Shown here piece by piece: positions 49,990 through 59,318 of a DNA stretch of 64,000 bases. Position numbers and translations under genes: made by a program. How positions within the stretch are numbered: the first letter of the stretch is position 1; every line of letters begins with the position of its first letter. Source of the stretch: Saccharothrix sp. GTDB lineage: Bacteria; Actinomycetota; Actinomycetes; Mycobacteriales; Pseudonocardiaceae. The notes under the pieces are model-generated. The model was not told the DNA's origin. It saw only the letters and a program-made list of their open reading frames with translations, and made no database searches. The stretch is taken from assembly GCF_031180885.1 (NCBI RefSeq), contig NZ_JAPSLK010000024.1, forward strand, positions 42,677-106,676, in the 5' to 3' direction.

Positions 49990-51215
49990 CCACGTTCACC
50001 GAACTGCGGTACGTCGCCGAAGCGAGCGCGACACGCCTCTTAGGCCGCACGTTCAGCCTCATCGGCAAGCTGGACACCACAACCGACCCGTACCCGCTGT
50101 ACGAGCGGATGCGCGCCAAGGGACCGCTCTACAAGGAGCGCACCGGCCAGTGGGTCACCACCTCGCACGCGCTCGCCAACAGCGTCCTGCGCGACCGCCG
50201 CTTCGGCGTCCGGAAGACCGACGGCGAACTACCCGGCATGTCACCGGCCGCCCGCGACGCCACCGGCACGTTCTACGACTCGTTCCTGGAGCAGGACCCG
50301 CCGGACCACACGCGCCTGCGCCGCCTGGCCGCGCCCGCGTTCAGCCCGCGCCGCATCGACGGCTACCGCGCCCGGGTCGAAGAACTCGTCGACCAACTCC
50401 TCACCCGACGGGACTTCGACCTCATCGCGGACTTCGCCGCGCCGCTCCCGATCGCCGTGATCAGCACCCTCCTCGGCATCCCCGACGAGGACACCGCCGA
50501 GTTCGCCGAGCACGGCAAGGTCGTCGGCGCAACCCTCGACGGACCGACGTCGTTGGCGCAGGTCAGGGCCTTGCGGAAGACCACGGCCGACCTCGACGCG
50601 TTGTTCACCCGCCTGATCGAACGCCGCCGGCACGACCCGGGCGAGGACGTGATCAGCGACCTCGTCCAGGCCGAGGGCGACGGCAAGATCAACACCCACG
50701 AACTCGTCGCCACCTGCGGACTCCTGCTCATCGCGGGCTTCGAGACCACGGTCAACCTCATCGGCAACGGCACCGCCGCCCTGTTGCGCCACCCCGACCA
50801 GTTCGCCCTGCTGCGCGCCGACCCGGACCTCGCGCCGGCCGTGGTGGAAGAGGTCCTGCGCTTCGACCCGCCGGTGCAGCTGACCGCCCGCGTCGCGCAC
50901 GAGGACGTCGACCTGGCCGGTCACCGGGTCCGCCGGGACGAGGAGGTCTACGTGGTCATCGCCGCCGCCAACCGCGACCCGGAGGTCTACCCGGGCCCGG
51001 ACCGCTTCGACCTCGCCCGCGAGCGGAAGCCCGAGCACCTGGCGTTCTCCAGCGGCATCCACTACTGCCTCGGCGCGACCTTGGCCCGCATGGAGGGCGA
51101 GGTCGTGTTCCGCGCCCTGGCCCGCCTGCCGCGCCTGCGCCAGGCGGGCACCGCCTCCTACCGCGCGTCCACGGTGATCAGGGGTTTCGCGTCGTTCCCG
51201 GTCAGCCGGTCTTGA
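49986..51215 (+). CDS. Cytochrome P450
   Basis: A 409-aa bacterial P450. Motifs: C-helix DPPDHTRLRRLAAPAFSPRR, I-helix LLLIAGFETTVNLIGNGT, K-helix EEVLRFDPPVQLTAR, and haem loop FSSGIHYCLGATLARMEGE. No ferredoxin or reductase gene is adjacent. The ATG overlaps the tetR stop by 4 bases. The pair sits on the opposite strand inside the polyamine transport gene set. Its 3' end overlaps that of potD by 14 bases. Substrate unknown. Confidence 0.94.
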   Translation: MTTFTELRYVAEASATRLLGRTFSLIGKLDTTTDPYPLYERMRAKGPLYKERTGQWVTTSHALANSVLRDRRFGVRKTDGELPGMSPAARDATGTFYDSFLEQDPPDHTRLRRLAAPAFSPRRIDGYRARVEELVDQLLTRRDFDLIADFAAPLPIAVISTLLGIPDEDTAEFAEHGKVVGATLDGPTSLAQVRALRKTTADLDALFTRLIERRRHDPGEDVISDLVQAEGDGKINTHELVATCGLLLIAGFETTVNLIGNGTAALLRHPDQFALLRADPDLAPAVVEEVLRFDPPVQLTARVAHEDVDLAGHRVRRDEEVYVVIAAANRDPEVYPGPDRFDLARERKPEHLAFSSGIHYCLGATLARMEGEVVFRALARLPRLRQAGTASYRASTVIRGFASFPVSRS

Positions 51216-52338
51216 CCTTCGTCCACGCGTCCGCGTAGCGGGCCTCGACCTCGGCGCCCAGGTCCTTGGTGAACGGCAGCTTCGCCAACTGCTCGTCGGA
51301 CGGGTACACCAGCGGGTCGTCCAACAGTTCCTTCTCGATCAGCGGCTTGGCGGCGGCGTTCGGGCTGCCGTAGCGGATGGCGTTCGCCAGGGCCGCGCCC
51401 ACCTCCGGACCCAGGACGTAGTCGATGAACCGGTGCGCGTTGGCGGCGTGCGGCGCGTCCTCGGGTATGCACAGCAGGTCCACATAGGACAGACCACCCT
51501 CGGCCGGGATCGCGTACGCGATGTCCGGGTTGGTCTCCCGGGCCTGGAACGCGTCACCGGAGTAGGCCTGCGCCAGCGGCACCTGGCCGCCGGTCAGCGG
51601 TTCGATGACGTCGGAGGTGATCTGGCCGATCTTCTTCTTCAGCTCCAGCAGCACCTTGACCGCCTCGTCGAGGTGCTTGGGGTCGGTGGTGTTCGGGTCG
51701 TGGCCGGCCTTGAGCAGGCCCAGGGCGAGACCGTCGCGGGCCTCGTCCAGGATCGTGCTGCGGCCCTGCGCGGCGGCCAGGTCGTAGGCGGTGAACCCGG
51801 ACACGTCCCCGAGCTGGGATTTCGCGTACGCCAGGCCCGTCGTGCCCCACGCCCACGGCACCGAGTAGGCGTTGCCGGGGTCGTAGTCGGCCTCGGTGAA
51901 CCGCTTCTCCAGGTTCTTGAGGTTGGGCAGCAGGTCGTGGTCCAGCGGCGAGAGCAGGCCCGCGCGCAGGAACCGGCGCAGGAAGTTGTCGCTGGGCACG
52001 ACGAGGTCGTAGCCCGCCGCGCCGGAGGCGATCTTGGCTTCCATCTCGTCGTTGGTGCTGAAGTTGTCGTAGGTGACGTCGATGCCGGTCGCGGACTTGA
52101 AGCCGGACAACGTGTCGGACGCGATGTAGTCGGTCCAGTTGTAGAAGTTGAGCTTCGCCTCCTCCTTGGCGTTGACCGCCTTGGCCTTGGAGGTGGTGGG
52201 TTGCGAGGTGGACGGCGCTTCGCCGACACCACACGCCCCGGTCGCGGCGAGCGCGAAGAACGCGGTGGAGCGCAGCATCGTGCGGCGGCTCACCCCGGCG
52301 TCCCACAGGCGGGCGATCCGGAGGTCTCGATCAGTCAT
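51202..52338 (-). CDS. potD: Polyamine ABC transporter substrate-binding protein PotD
   Basis: A 378-aa binding lipoprotein. The N-terminus has a twin-arginine motif (GVSRRTMLRST) and lipobox-like ATGAC, so it is exported, possibly by Tat, and lipidated. The mature part has the PotD signature LNFYNWTDYIASDTLSGF, NDEMEAKIASGAAGYDLVVP and WAWGTTGLAY. It captures spermidine or putrescine outside the cell. The ATG overlaps the potA end by 8 bases, with GGAGAG upstream. Confidence 0.93.
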   Translation of the reverse strand: MTDRDLRIARLWDAGVSRRTMLRSTAFFALAATGACGVGEAPSTSQPTTSKAKAVNAKEEAKLNFYNWTDYIASDTLSGFKSATGIDVTYDNFSTNDEMEAKIASGAAGYDLVVPSDNFLRRFLRAGLLSPLDHDLLPNLKNLEKRFTEADYDPGNAYSVPWAWGTTGLAYAKSQLGDVSGFTAYDLAAAQGRSTILDEARDGLALGLLKAGHDPNTTDPKHLDEAVKVLLELKKKIGQITSDVIEPLTGGQVPLAQAYSGDAFQARETNPDIAYAIPAEGGLSYVDLLCIPEDAPHAANAHRFIDYVLGPEVGAALANAIRYGSPNAAAKPLIEKELLDDPLVYPSDEQLAKLPFTKDLGAEVEARYADAWTKVKTG

Positions 52339-53482
52339 CGGCGCTCTCCAACAGCACGGTGAAGTCGGGGTCCCAGCCCATCCGGACGGGCTGGCCGGGC
52401 GCGCCCGCGTCGTCGATGCGGCGGGTGTTCTGCACGAACGCGACGAGTTCGCCGCCACCGGGCACGTCCACCACGTACTGGGTCGACACACCGGTGTACA
52501 CGACGTCGCGGACGGTGCCGGCGACCACGCACCAGCCCGTCGGCGGTTCGGCGGCGTCGTCGTAGAGGTGGACCTTCTCCGGTCGCACGATCGCGGCGAC
52601 CCGCTGCCCGTGGCGGACCTCGCCGTCCAGGCGCGCCCGCAGCCGGGTGGTGCCCGCCGCGTCCAGCTCGACCCAGCGACCGTCCACACCGGACACCTTG
52701 GCGTCGAGGATGTTGGACGTGCCGATGAACCCGGCCACGAACCGGGTCGCGGGCCGCTCGTAGACGTCCTCGGGGTAGCCGACCTGCTCCACCCGGCCCG
52801 CGTTCATCACGGCCACGCGGTGCGACAGAACCAGCGCTTCCTCCTGGTCATGGGTGACGTAGAGGAACGTCGTGCCCACTTCGCGCTGGATGCGCATCAG
52901 CTCCATCTGGAGTTCCTTGCGCAGCACGGCGTCCAGCGCGCCAAGGGGTTCGTCCAGCAGGAGCAGCCGGGGTCCGGCGGCCAGCGCGCGGGCGATCGCC
53001 ACCCGTTGCTGCTGCCCGCCGGACAGCTGGGCCGGGCGGCGCTTGGCGTACTGGCTCAACCGGACCAGTTCCAGGTGTTCGCCGACGGTCTTCTTCAGCG
53101 CGTCGCCGCGGACGCCCTTGCGCTTCACGCCGTAGGCCACGTTGTCCCACACCGACATGTGCGGGAAGAGGGCGTAGGACTGGAAGACGGTGTTGACGTC
53201 CCGGCGGTAGGGCGGCACGCCGACCATGTCGACGCCGTCCAGCTCGAGGCGGCCCGCGTCGGGGTGCTCGAACCCGGCGATCATGCGCAGCAACGTCGTC
53301 TTGCCGCACCCGGAGGGGCCGAGGACGGAGAAGAACTCGCCTTCGTGGACCCGCAGCGAGAGGTCGTCCACGGCGGTCTGGTCGGCGAACCGCTTGGTGA
53401 CCCCGTACAGGCCGACTTCGACGGGTGCGAACGTGTCCGGCGCGGGCTGTTCGGCCGGGTGGAAGCCGGGCTGGTCGGTCAC
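52331..53482 (-). CDS. potA: Polyamine ABC transporter ATP-binding protein PotA
   Basis: A 383-aa ATPase. Walker A is LGPSGCGKTTLLRMIAGFEH, the signature motif AQLSGGQQQRVAIARAL, Walker B LLLLDEPLGALD, and the switch histidine is in VTHDQEEAL; the C-terminal TOBE domain follows. It powers polyamine import with PotB/PotC. The GTG start has AAGGTGACGAG before it. It heads the potA-potD unit; potB-potC lie 1.8 kb further on, beyond the inserted tetR-P450. Confidence 0.94.
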   Translation of the reverse strand: MTDQPGFHPAEQPAPDTFAPVEVGLYGVTKRFADQTAVDDLSLRVHEGEFFSVLGPSGCGKTTLLRMIAGFEHPDAGRLELDGVDMVGVPPYRRDVNTVFQSYALFPHMSVWDNVAYGVKRKGVRGDALKKTVGEHLELVRLSQYAKRRPAQLSGGQQQRVAIARALAAGPRLLLLDEPLGALDAVLRKELQMELMRIQREVGTTFLYVTHDQEEALVLSHRVAVMNAGRVEQVGYPEDVYERPATRFVAGFIGTSNILDAKVSGVDGRWVELDAAGTTRLRARLDGEVRHGQRVAAIVRPEKVHLYDDAAEPPTGWCVVAGTVRDVVYTGVSTQYVVDVPGGGELVAFVQNTRRIDDAGAPGQPVRMGWDPDFTVLLESADD

Positions 53483-53615
53483 CTCGTCACCTTCCGCACA
53501 GCGCGTGACGTTAGCGGCCGGGGGCAGTGCCGCGCACCTCACGTCTCGACCGTGCTCGTGATGTGCGACGATGACGCCGTACGTGAACTTGATCGGGCAG
53601 GAAGGTCGTGCGGCT

Positions 53616-53873
53616 GTGTCTTCGTCCTCTGAACTGGACAAGCGTCCGGCGGTCGACACCCACGACGAGCCGTCGGCCGAGTGGGGTTGGCACGGCACCT
53701 TCCCCAAGGGCATCCGCATCGCCGGCTGGCTGTCCGTGCTGGCGACGTTCTCGCTGCTCATCGGCAACCACCACGGTCGCACCGAGGACATCTGGGTGAT
53801 CGCCTTCGGTGCCGGCATGGCGCTCCTGCTCATCTGGGAGCAGGTCCGCAGCCGCACCTCGTGGCGCCGCTGA
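53616..53873 (+). CDS. DUF2631 membrane protein
   Basis: An 85-aa actinobacterial protein with WGWHGTFPKGIRIAGWLSVL, a central helix pair (VLATFSLLIGNHHGRTEDIW, VIAFGAGMALLLIWEQVRSR) and a short basic end. Function unknown. The GTG at 53616 is chosen since AGGAAGG precedes it; a longer frame starts 15 codons earlier. The position matches Rv2876 in M. tuberculosis. It overlaps the PP2C gene by 13 bases. Confidence 0.85.
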   Translation: MSSSSELDKRPAVDTHDEPSAEWGWHGTFPKGIRIAGWLSVLATFSLLIGNHHGRTEDIWVIAFGAGMALLLIWEQVRSRTSWRR

Positions 53874-54571
53874 CGGCGTTGTACACCGCCGCGGCGGGCA
53901 CCGACACGGGCCGCCGCTACCACGCCAACTTCGACGTGGCCCACCTGTCCACCGAGCCCCTGGTGGCGATCGTCGCCGACGGCATGGGCGACGGCCCGGG
54001 CAGCGCCATGGCCGGCCGGACCGCGGTGGACCTGGTCGTTTCCCACATCCAGTCCTCGGGCGTACCCGGCATCCGCCCAGCCCTGTCGGAGGCCCACCGA
54101 GCGGTCGCCGACTTCGGCCGCACGTCCGGCACCCTGGCCGGCTGCACCCTGACCGCCCTGGTGGAGTCCCCAGACGGCCTGTGGCTGGCCCAACTCGGCG
54201 ACTCCCGGGCGTACCGCCTGCGCTCAGGCCTGCTGGAGCTGCTGACCGTCGACCACACGATGGCGTGGCTGGGCGCAGTCCACGGCTGGTGGCCCCACGA
54301 CTCGCCCCAAGCCCACGCGGCCGGCTACCAACTGACCCGCTACGTGGGCCACTCGTCCCACCCGGACCCGGATCTGCTCCACATCCGGCCACAGGCGGGC
54401 GACGTCTACCTGCTGTGCACAGACGGCGTAGCCGAACAGGTCCCGTACTACCGGATCCTGGACATCCTGCGCACGTCGTCCCCGGAGCAGGCCGTACGCA
54501 GCCTCCTAGCCGACTCAGAATCCGCCGGCGGCAACGACAACGCCACCGCCATCGTGGTCAAGACGTCATAG
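53861..54571 (+). CDS. PP2C-family protein phosphatase
   Basis: A 236-aa serine/threonine phosphatase. Metal-binding motifs are VAIVADGMGDGPGSAMAG, LAQLGDSRAYRLRSG, VYLLCTDGVAEQ and the final GNDNATAIVV. It is soluble and lacks a membrane anchor. The GTG start lies inside the end of the DUF2631 gene, so translation is probably coupled. It has no kinase next to it in this window. Confidence 0.9.
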   Translation: MAPLTALYTAAAGTDTGRRYHANFDVAHLSTEPLVAIVADGMGDGPGSAMAGRTAVDLVVSHIQSSGVPGIRPALSEAHRAVADFGRTSGTLAGCTLTALVESPDGLWLAQLGDSRAYRLRSGLLELLTVDHTMAWLGAVHGWWPHDSPQAHAAGYQLTRYVGHSSHPDPDLLHIRPQAGDVYLLCTDGVAEQVPYYRILDILRTSSPEQAVRSLLADSESAGGNDNATAIVVKTS

Positions 54572-54576
54572 CCGCC

Positions 54577-54610
54577 TGTTCGGTGTTCGGTAGTGACAGA
54601 ACGCCGAACA
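54577..54610. terminator. Terminator between PP2C and rlmN ends
   Basis: TGTTCGGTGTTC pairs with GAACGCCGAACA (12 bp, one G-U) around 10 bases, 6 bases after the PP2C stop. The convergent rlmN may share it. The remaining gap to 54757 shows no gene. Confidence 0.75.
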
Positions 54611-54757
54611 AGCCACGCCGGATTCCGCATTCGCCGCTGTGAAGGCCGGACGCTGAGCCTGGTTGGGACGACACCGGCCGGAGCGGGTGCCGCTTCCGAC
54701 GACATCGCCCTGGTCCGCTCGCCGCCCTTCGATGGCGAGAACTGCCGTCTCCGGATA

Positions 54758-55864
54758 TCAGCCCTCGGCGGCGAGTTGGCCGCAGGCGGCCGCGATCTCC
54801 TGCCCGCGGGTGTCGCGCACGGTGCACTCCACACCCTGCTCCTTCACCCGCCGCACGAACTCCCGCTCCACCGGCTTCGGCGACGCGTCCCACTTCGACC
54901 CCGGCGTCGGGTTCAACGGGATCACGTTCACGTGCACCAACTGCCCCAGGTGCTTGCGCAGCACCTTCCCCAGCAGGTCCGCCCGCCACCCCTGGTCGTT
55001 GATGTCCCGGATCAGCGCGTACTCGATCGACACCCGCCGCCCGGTCCGATCCGCGTACCCACGCGCCGCCTCCAACACCTCGGCGACCTTCCACCGCGTG
55101 TTCACCGGCACCAACGTGTCCCGCAGCTCGTCATCCGGCGTGTGCAACGACACCGCCAACCGGACCTGGAGGTTCTCCTCCGTCAGGCGACGGATCGCCG
55201 GCACCAACCCCACCGTCGACACCGTCACCGACCGCTGCGAGATCCCCAGCCCCGAAGGCGCCGGATCACAGATCCGGTGCACCGCCTCGACGACCCGCTT
55301 GTAGTTGGCCAGCGGCTCGCCCATGCCCATGAACACGATGTTCGACAGCCGCCCCGGCCCACCCGGCAGTTCGCCGTCGCGCATGGCCGCCGCACCCCGC
55401 CGCACCTGGTCCACGATCTCCGCCGTCGACAGGTTGCGGGTCAACCCACCCTGTCCCGTGGCGCAGAACGGGCACGCCATGCCGCACCCCGCCTGCGACG
55501 AGATGCACAGCGTGGCCCGGTCCGGGTAGCGCATCAGCACCGACTCGACCAGCGTCCCGTCGTGCGCGCGCAGCAGCGTCTTGCGGGTCGCGCCGCCGTC
55601 CGCCTCGACCGCGCGCAGCTCCGTCCACAGCGGCGGCATGAGGTCGGTCACCAGGCGTTCGCGCGACGCGGCCGGGATGTCGGTCATCTCCGCCGGGTCG
55701 ACGGTCAGCCGGCTGAAGTAGTGGTGGGACAGCTGAGCGGCCCGGAAGGGCTTCTCACCCAGCGCCGCCACGGCCTCTTTCCGCTGGTCGGCGGTGAGGT
55801 CGGCGAGGTGGCGCGGCGGCAGGCCGCGCTTGGGCGCGTCGAACACGAGGGGAAGGGCAGTCAT
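54758..55864 (-). CDS. rlmN: 23S rRNA/tRNA adenine C2-methyltransferase RlmN
   Basis: A 368-aa radical SAM enzyme that methylates A2503 of 23S rRNA and A37 of some tRNAs. The cluster-binding motif is CGMACPFC in [19 protein letters not shown], and other family parts are [33 protein letters not shown] and [16 protein letters not shown]; the catalytic second cysteine is in [24 protein letters not shown] at 55864 with GGGAGG upstream. It is divergent from the padR gene. Confidence 0.96.
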   Translation of the reverse strand: MTALPLVFDAPKRGLPPRHLADLTADQRKEAVAALGEKPFRAAQLSHHYFSRLTVDPAEMTDIPAASRERLVTDLMPPLWTELRAVEADGGATRKTLLRAHDGTLVESVLMRYPDRATLCISSQAGCGMACPFCATGQGGLTRNLSTAEIVDQVRRGAAAMRDGELPGGPGRLSNIVFMGMGEPLANYKRVVEAVHRICDPAPSGLGISQRSVTVSTVGLVPAIRRLTEENLQVRLAVSLHTPDDELRDTLVPVNTRWKVAEVLEAARGYADRTGRRVSIEYALIRDINDQGWRADLLGKVLRKHLGQLVHVNVIPLNPTPGSKWDASPKPVEREFVRRVKEQGVECTVRDTRGQEIAAACGQLAAEG

Positions 55865-55924
55865 AGCACCTCCCAGTGTCCCACGACCGCACGCCAACAC
55901 CGACCGTTGCATCGCGACAGGTTC

Positions 55925-55934
55925 CGATATATCG
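55925..55934. promoter_or_regulatory. Likely PadR operator
   Basis: CGATATATCG is a perfect 10-base palindrome, followed by a related GATGTGTC half at 55937-55944. It lies 37 bases upstream of padR and is AT-rich for this genome. Confidence 0.65.
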
Positions 55935-55971
55935 TTGATGTGTCAGAACCGATCGATGAAGGAGCAACGAC

Positions 55972-56595
55972 ATGCGTATGCACCCCCACCACCCAGGACA
56001 CCGGTTCCACGAACGCCACCAGCGGGACCACGGCTTCGGCGACCCGCGGCGCGGTTTCGGCGGCGGTTTCGGGTTCGGCGGACCGCCGATCCCACCCGGT
56101 CCGCCCGACTTCTTCCGGCGCGGCGGACGCGGCCGGCAGCGCAAGGGCAACGTGCGCGCGGCGGTGTTGAGCCTGCTGGCCGAACGGCCCATGCACGGCT
56201 ACGAGATGATCCAGGAGATCGGGCAGCGCACCGACGGCCTGTGGCGGCCCAGCCCGGGCTCGGTCTACCCGACCCTCCAGCTGCTGGCCGACGAGGGCCT
56301 GGTCACGTCGACCGAGGAGGCGGGCGGCAAGAAGCTGTTCTCGCTCACCGAGGCGGGCCGCGCCGAAGCGGCCAAGCTCGGGGACACCCCGCCGTGGCAG
56401 CAGGTGACCGACGACCAGGACGCGGGCGCGGCCAAGCTGCGCACCGCCGCGCGGCACTTGGGCGCGGCGATGCACCAGATGGCCCACGCGGGCACGCGTG
56501 AGCAGCAGTCCCGCGCCGTCGAGGTCCTCAACGAGGCACGGCGCAAGCTGTACGCGATCCTCGGCGAACTCGACGTCGAGGAAGACGAGGAGTGA
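55972..56595 (+). CDS. PadR family regulator with His/Gly-rich N-terminal tail
   Basis: A 207-aa regulator. The first 50 residues are unusual: a histidine-rich start (MRMHPHHPGHRFHERHQRDH) and a glycine/phenylalanine/proline stretch. The PadR winged helix follows: VRAAVLSLLAERPMHGYEMI, RPSPGSVYPTLQLLADEGLV, and a helical C-terminus. The tail could bind metal, which is inference. The ATG has GGAG upstream. A palindrome in the leader suggests autoregulation. No efflux gene is next to it. Confidence 0.9.
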   Translation: MRMHPHHPGHRFHERHQRDHGFGDPRRGFGGGFGFGGPPIPPGPPDFFRRGGRGRQRKGNVRAAVLSLLAERPMHGYEMIQEIGQRTDGLWRPSPGSVYPTLQLLADEGLVTSTEEAGGKKLFSLTEAGRAEAAKLGDTPPWQQVTDDQDAGAAKLRTAARHLGAAMHQMAHAGTREQQSRAVEVLNEARRKLYAILGELDVEEDEE

Positions 56596-56596
56596 C

Positions 56597-57574
56597 CTAC
56601 CAGCGGTCGTGCACCACCGGCCGCACCAGCTCGTCGTACACGGCGCGGACCTCGTCCTGCACGGTCAGCGGGGCGAGGTCCGCCGCCGCCGAGTTCGCCC
56701 GCGCCTGCTCGGGGTTGCGGGCGCCCGGGATCACCACGGTCACGCCCGGCTGGTCGATGATCCAGCGCAGCGCGAACTGCGCGAGGGTCGCACCGGCCGG
56801 CACCAGGGGGCGCAGCCGTTCCACGGCCTCCAGCCCCACCTCGAACGGCACGCCGGAGAACGTCTCGCCGACGTCGAACGCCTCGCCGTGCCGGTTGTAG
56901 TTGCGGTGGTCGTCCTCACCGAAGCGCGTGTCGCGCGTGTACTTGCCCGACAGCAGCCCGGACGCCAGCGGCACGCGGGCGATGATCGCCACCCCAGCCT
57001 CTTCAGCAGCCGGCAGGACCCGCTCCAACGGCTTGAGCCGGAACGCGTTGAGGATGATCTGCACGCTGGCCACACCCGGCCGGGCGATGGCGGTCAGCGC
57101 CTCGTCCACCGTCTCCACGGACACGCCGTACGCGGCGATCCGCTTCGCCTCGACCATCTCGTCGAGCGCGTCGAACACCGCGTCGGTGGAGTACACCGGG
57201 GTCGGCGGGCAGTGCAGCTGGACCAGGTCGAGCGTGTCCACGCCCAGGTTGGCGCGGGACCGGTCGTTCCAGGCCAGGAAGTTCTCGCGGGTGTAGTTCT
57301 CCGGCACCTGCTCCACCCGGCGGCCCATCTTGGTCGCCACGGTGATGCCCGCGTCCCCGCGTTCGCGCAGGAAGCGGCCGACGAGCGTCTCGCTGCGCCC
57401 GTCGCCGTAGACATCGGCGGTGTCGAAGAAGTTCACGCCCGTGTCGGCGGCGGCGTGGAGCACCGCCAGCGCGTCCTTCTCGTCCACCTGGCCCCAGTCG
57501 GCGCCGAGCTGCCAGCACCCGAGGCCCACCACGCCGACCTGACGTCCCAACCTGACCGCGTTCCGGTTCTCCAC
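56597..57574 (-). CDS. Aldo/keto reductase
   Basis: A 325-aa NADPH-dependent reductase of the AKR superfamily (AKR11/YajO type). Features: LGCWQLGADWGQVDEKDALA, the Asp-Tyr part FFDTADVYGDGRSETLVG, catalytic Lys in ITVATKMGR, DLVQLHCPPTPVYS, and NADPH-binding near VIPGARNPEQARAN. Start is a GTG with weak ribosome-binding site. It stops 1 base after the end of padR (convergent). Substrate unknown. Confidence 0.93.
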   Translation of the reverse strand: MENRNAVRLGRQVGVVGLGCWQLGADWGQVDEKDALAVLHAAADTGVNFFDTADVYGDGRSETLVGRFLRERGDAGITVATKMGRRVEQVPENYTRENFLAWNDRSRANLGVDTLDLVQLHCPPTPVYSTDAVFDALDEMVEAKRIAAYGVSVETVDEALTAIARPGVASVQIILNAFRLKPLERVLPAAEEAGVAIIARVPLASGLLSGKYTRDTRFGEDDHRNYNRHGEAFDVGETFSGVPFEVGLEAVERLRPLVPAGATLAQFALRWIIDQPGVTVVIPGARNPEQARANSAAADLAPLTVQDEVRAVYDELVRPVVHDRW

Positions 57575-57598
57575 GCCCGCAATCCTATGTGCACGTTC

Positions 57599-58375
57599 TC
57601 ACGGGAGCACGAGCCCGGCCGGTTTCCGTCGGGTGTGGACCCGGTAGCCCACCTCGAACGACAGCCCCGGGGTCTGCGTGATCGCGCGGGCGGCGATCTT
57701 CGCGGAGAACTCGATGCGCAGCACGGCCTCCAGGTCCTCGCGCTTCTCGAACCGCCACAACGCCCGCACCCGGCGCAGCCCGAAGCCCTGCGCGGCGAAG
57801 AACTCCTCGACGTCGGCGGGGTTGTAGCGGGGTTCGTCGGCGCACAGCCACGGCCCGTACGGCTCGGCCGTGCCGTCCAGGTCGACGATCGCGAGCGTGC
57901 CGCCCGGCCGCAGCACCCGGTCCGCTTCGCGCAGGCCGGGTTCGCAGCCCGGTCCGAAGAAGTACGCGGTGCGAGCGTGCACAAGGTCCGCGCTCGCGTC
58001 GGGCAGCGGCAACCGTTGCGCGGGACCGGCCACGACGGAGGCGTTGGGGACGTCCGCGACGCGCTTGGCGGCCCGTTCGACCAGCGGCGGGTGCGGTTCG
58101 ACGCCGATCACCGACCGCGCGCGTCTTGCGAACGCGATCAGGTGGAATCCGTCGCCGCACCCCACGTCCACCACGTCCCCGCCGGTCCAGTCGCAGGCCT
58201 CGCGCAACGCCTGCCAGATGGCGCCGTCCACGTCCTGTGCGCGGTTCTCCACCTCGTACACGTCGGGCCAGTGCCAGATGTTCGGGCTGGGCAGGACCGT
58301 GGCCGGGCGGACGGCGGCCAACGCGGCGCGGACGAATCCCTTCACGGGACGACTGTAGAGCCGTAGCGTGATCAT
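57599..58375 (-). CDS. Class I SAM-dependent methyltransferase
   Basis: A 258-aa methyltransferase: SAM-binding VVDVGCGDGFHLIAFARRA, VIGVEPHPPLVERA, then LPLPDASADLVHARTAYFFG and LREADRVLRPGGTLAIVDLD. It is of the Methyltransf_11 type and probably modifies a small molecule. The ATG at 58375 has GGGCG upstream. It lies 24 bases upstream of the aldo-keto reductase on the same strand and is divergent from a VOC gene. Confidence 0.9.
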   Translation of the reverse strand: MITLRLYSRPVKGFVRAALAAVRPATVLPSPNIWHWPDVYEVENRAQDVDGAIWQALREACDWTGGDVVDVGCGDGFHLIAFARRARSVIGVEPHPPLVERAAKRVADVPNASVVAGPAQRLPLPDASADLVHARTAYFFGPGCEPGLREADRVLRPGGTLAIVDLDGTAEPYGPWLCADEPRYNPADVEEFFAAQGFGLRRVRALWRFEKREDLEAVLRIEFSAKIAARAITQTPGLSFEVGYRVHTRRKPAGLVLP

Positions 58376-58401
58376 CCCGACGCCCATGCAGGAGGTAGCC
58401 G

Positions 58402-59217
58402 GTGTCGATCGTCCCCAACTCCCCCGCCCTGGCCGAACTGCACCACGGCGCGCCCTGCTGGGTGGAGCTGCCCGTGGTCGACGAGCAGGCCGCCATCGAC
58501 TTCTACACCGGGCTGTTCGGGTGGACCTACGCCGACGTGCACGGCCGCACGATCGCCGTGGTGGACGGGCTGCCGGTGGCGGAGTTGGTGCCGGCAGACG
58601 GCGGGTTCGGGTGGACGCTGTACCTCAACAGCCCGCACGCCCGTGCCACGGCGGAGAAGGTGCACGCGCTGGGCGGGCACGTCCTGCGGGAGCCGGACGA
58701 GGTGTCCACGCTGGTCGCCGACCCGACCGGCGGGGTGGTGGGGTTCCGGCACGTGCCGCCGGACTGGCTGTTCGGCACCGACGGGCACGGCGCGTACGCG
58801 TGGGCGGAGCTGAACACGTGGGACGGCGCGGTGGCGGACGAGTTCTTCCGCGAGCTGTGCGGCTTCGAGATCACCCAGATCGGTGACGGTCACGCGGTGG
58901 ACTACACGATCTGGGGCGTCGAGGGGCACACCGTGCTGGGGCGGCAGCGGATGGGTCGCGCGTTCCCGTCCGACACGCCCGCGCACTGGATGGTGTACTT
59001 CACCGCCGCGCCCGAGATCGGCACCGACTCGGTCGCCAACAGGGTGCTTGAGCTGGGCGGACGAATCACCGTGGAGCCCTACGACACCCCGTACGGGCGG
59101 GTGACCGTGGTCGCGGACCACACCGGTTCGGTGTTCTCGGTGATCGACCCGTCCCGGGCGGTGCCGCTGTCCGAGCAGGAGATCGGCGCACCGGTCGACG
59201 ACCCGTTCGACGACTGA
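58402..59217 (+). CDS. VOC-superfamily protein (two glyoxalase-like domains), copy 1
   Basis: A 271-aa protein with two fused VOC modules: PCWVELPVVDEQAAIDFYTG, GLFGWTYAD, then AWAELNTWDGAVADEFFREL and GSVFSVIDPSR. Related actinobacterial proteins include bleomycin-resistance-like and hydroxylase-like members, but function is not assigned. The GTG start has AGGAGG upstream. A paralogue follows 101 bases later. Confidence 0.9.
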   Translation: MSIVPNSPALAELHHGAPCWVELPVVDEQAAIDFYTGLFGWTYADVHGRTIAVVDGLPVAELVPADGGFGWTLYLNSPHARATAEKVHALGGHVLREPDEVSTLVADPTGGVVGFRHVPPDWLFGTDGHGAYAWAELNTWDGAVADEFFRELCGFEITQIGDGHAVDYTIWGVEGHTVLGRQRMGRAFPSDTPAHWMVYFTAAPEIGTDSVANRVLELGGRITVEPYDTPYGRVTVVADHTGSVFSVIDPSRAVPLSEQEIGAPVDDPFDD

Positions 59218-59318
59218 TCCGCCGGCGCTCCCGACCGCGCACGCCCGGGATTGTCGTACCCCTCCCGTACCGTCCGATGCGATCCACACCACATCCGCAT
59301 CGACTCGAGGAGAGGGCG

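Noticed and set aside
5647..51215. A secondary-metabolite cluster suggested by two P450s, methyltransferases and a glycosyltransferase
   Set aside because: The genes are scattered, lie on both strands between housekeeping genes, lack any synthase, and the glycosyltransferase is broken.
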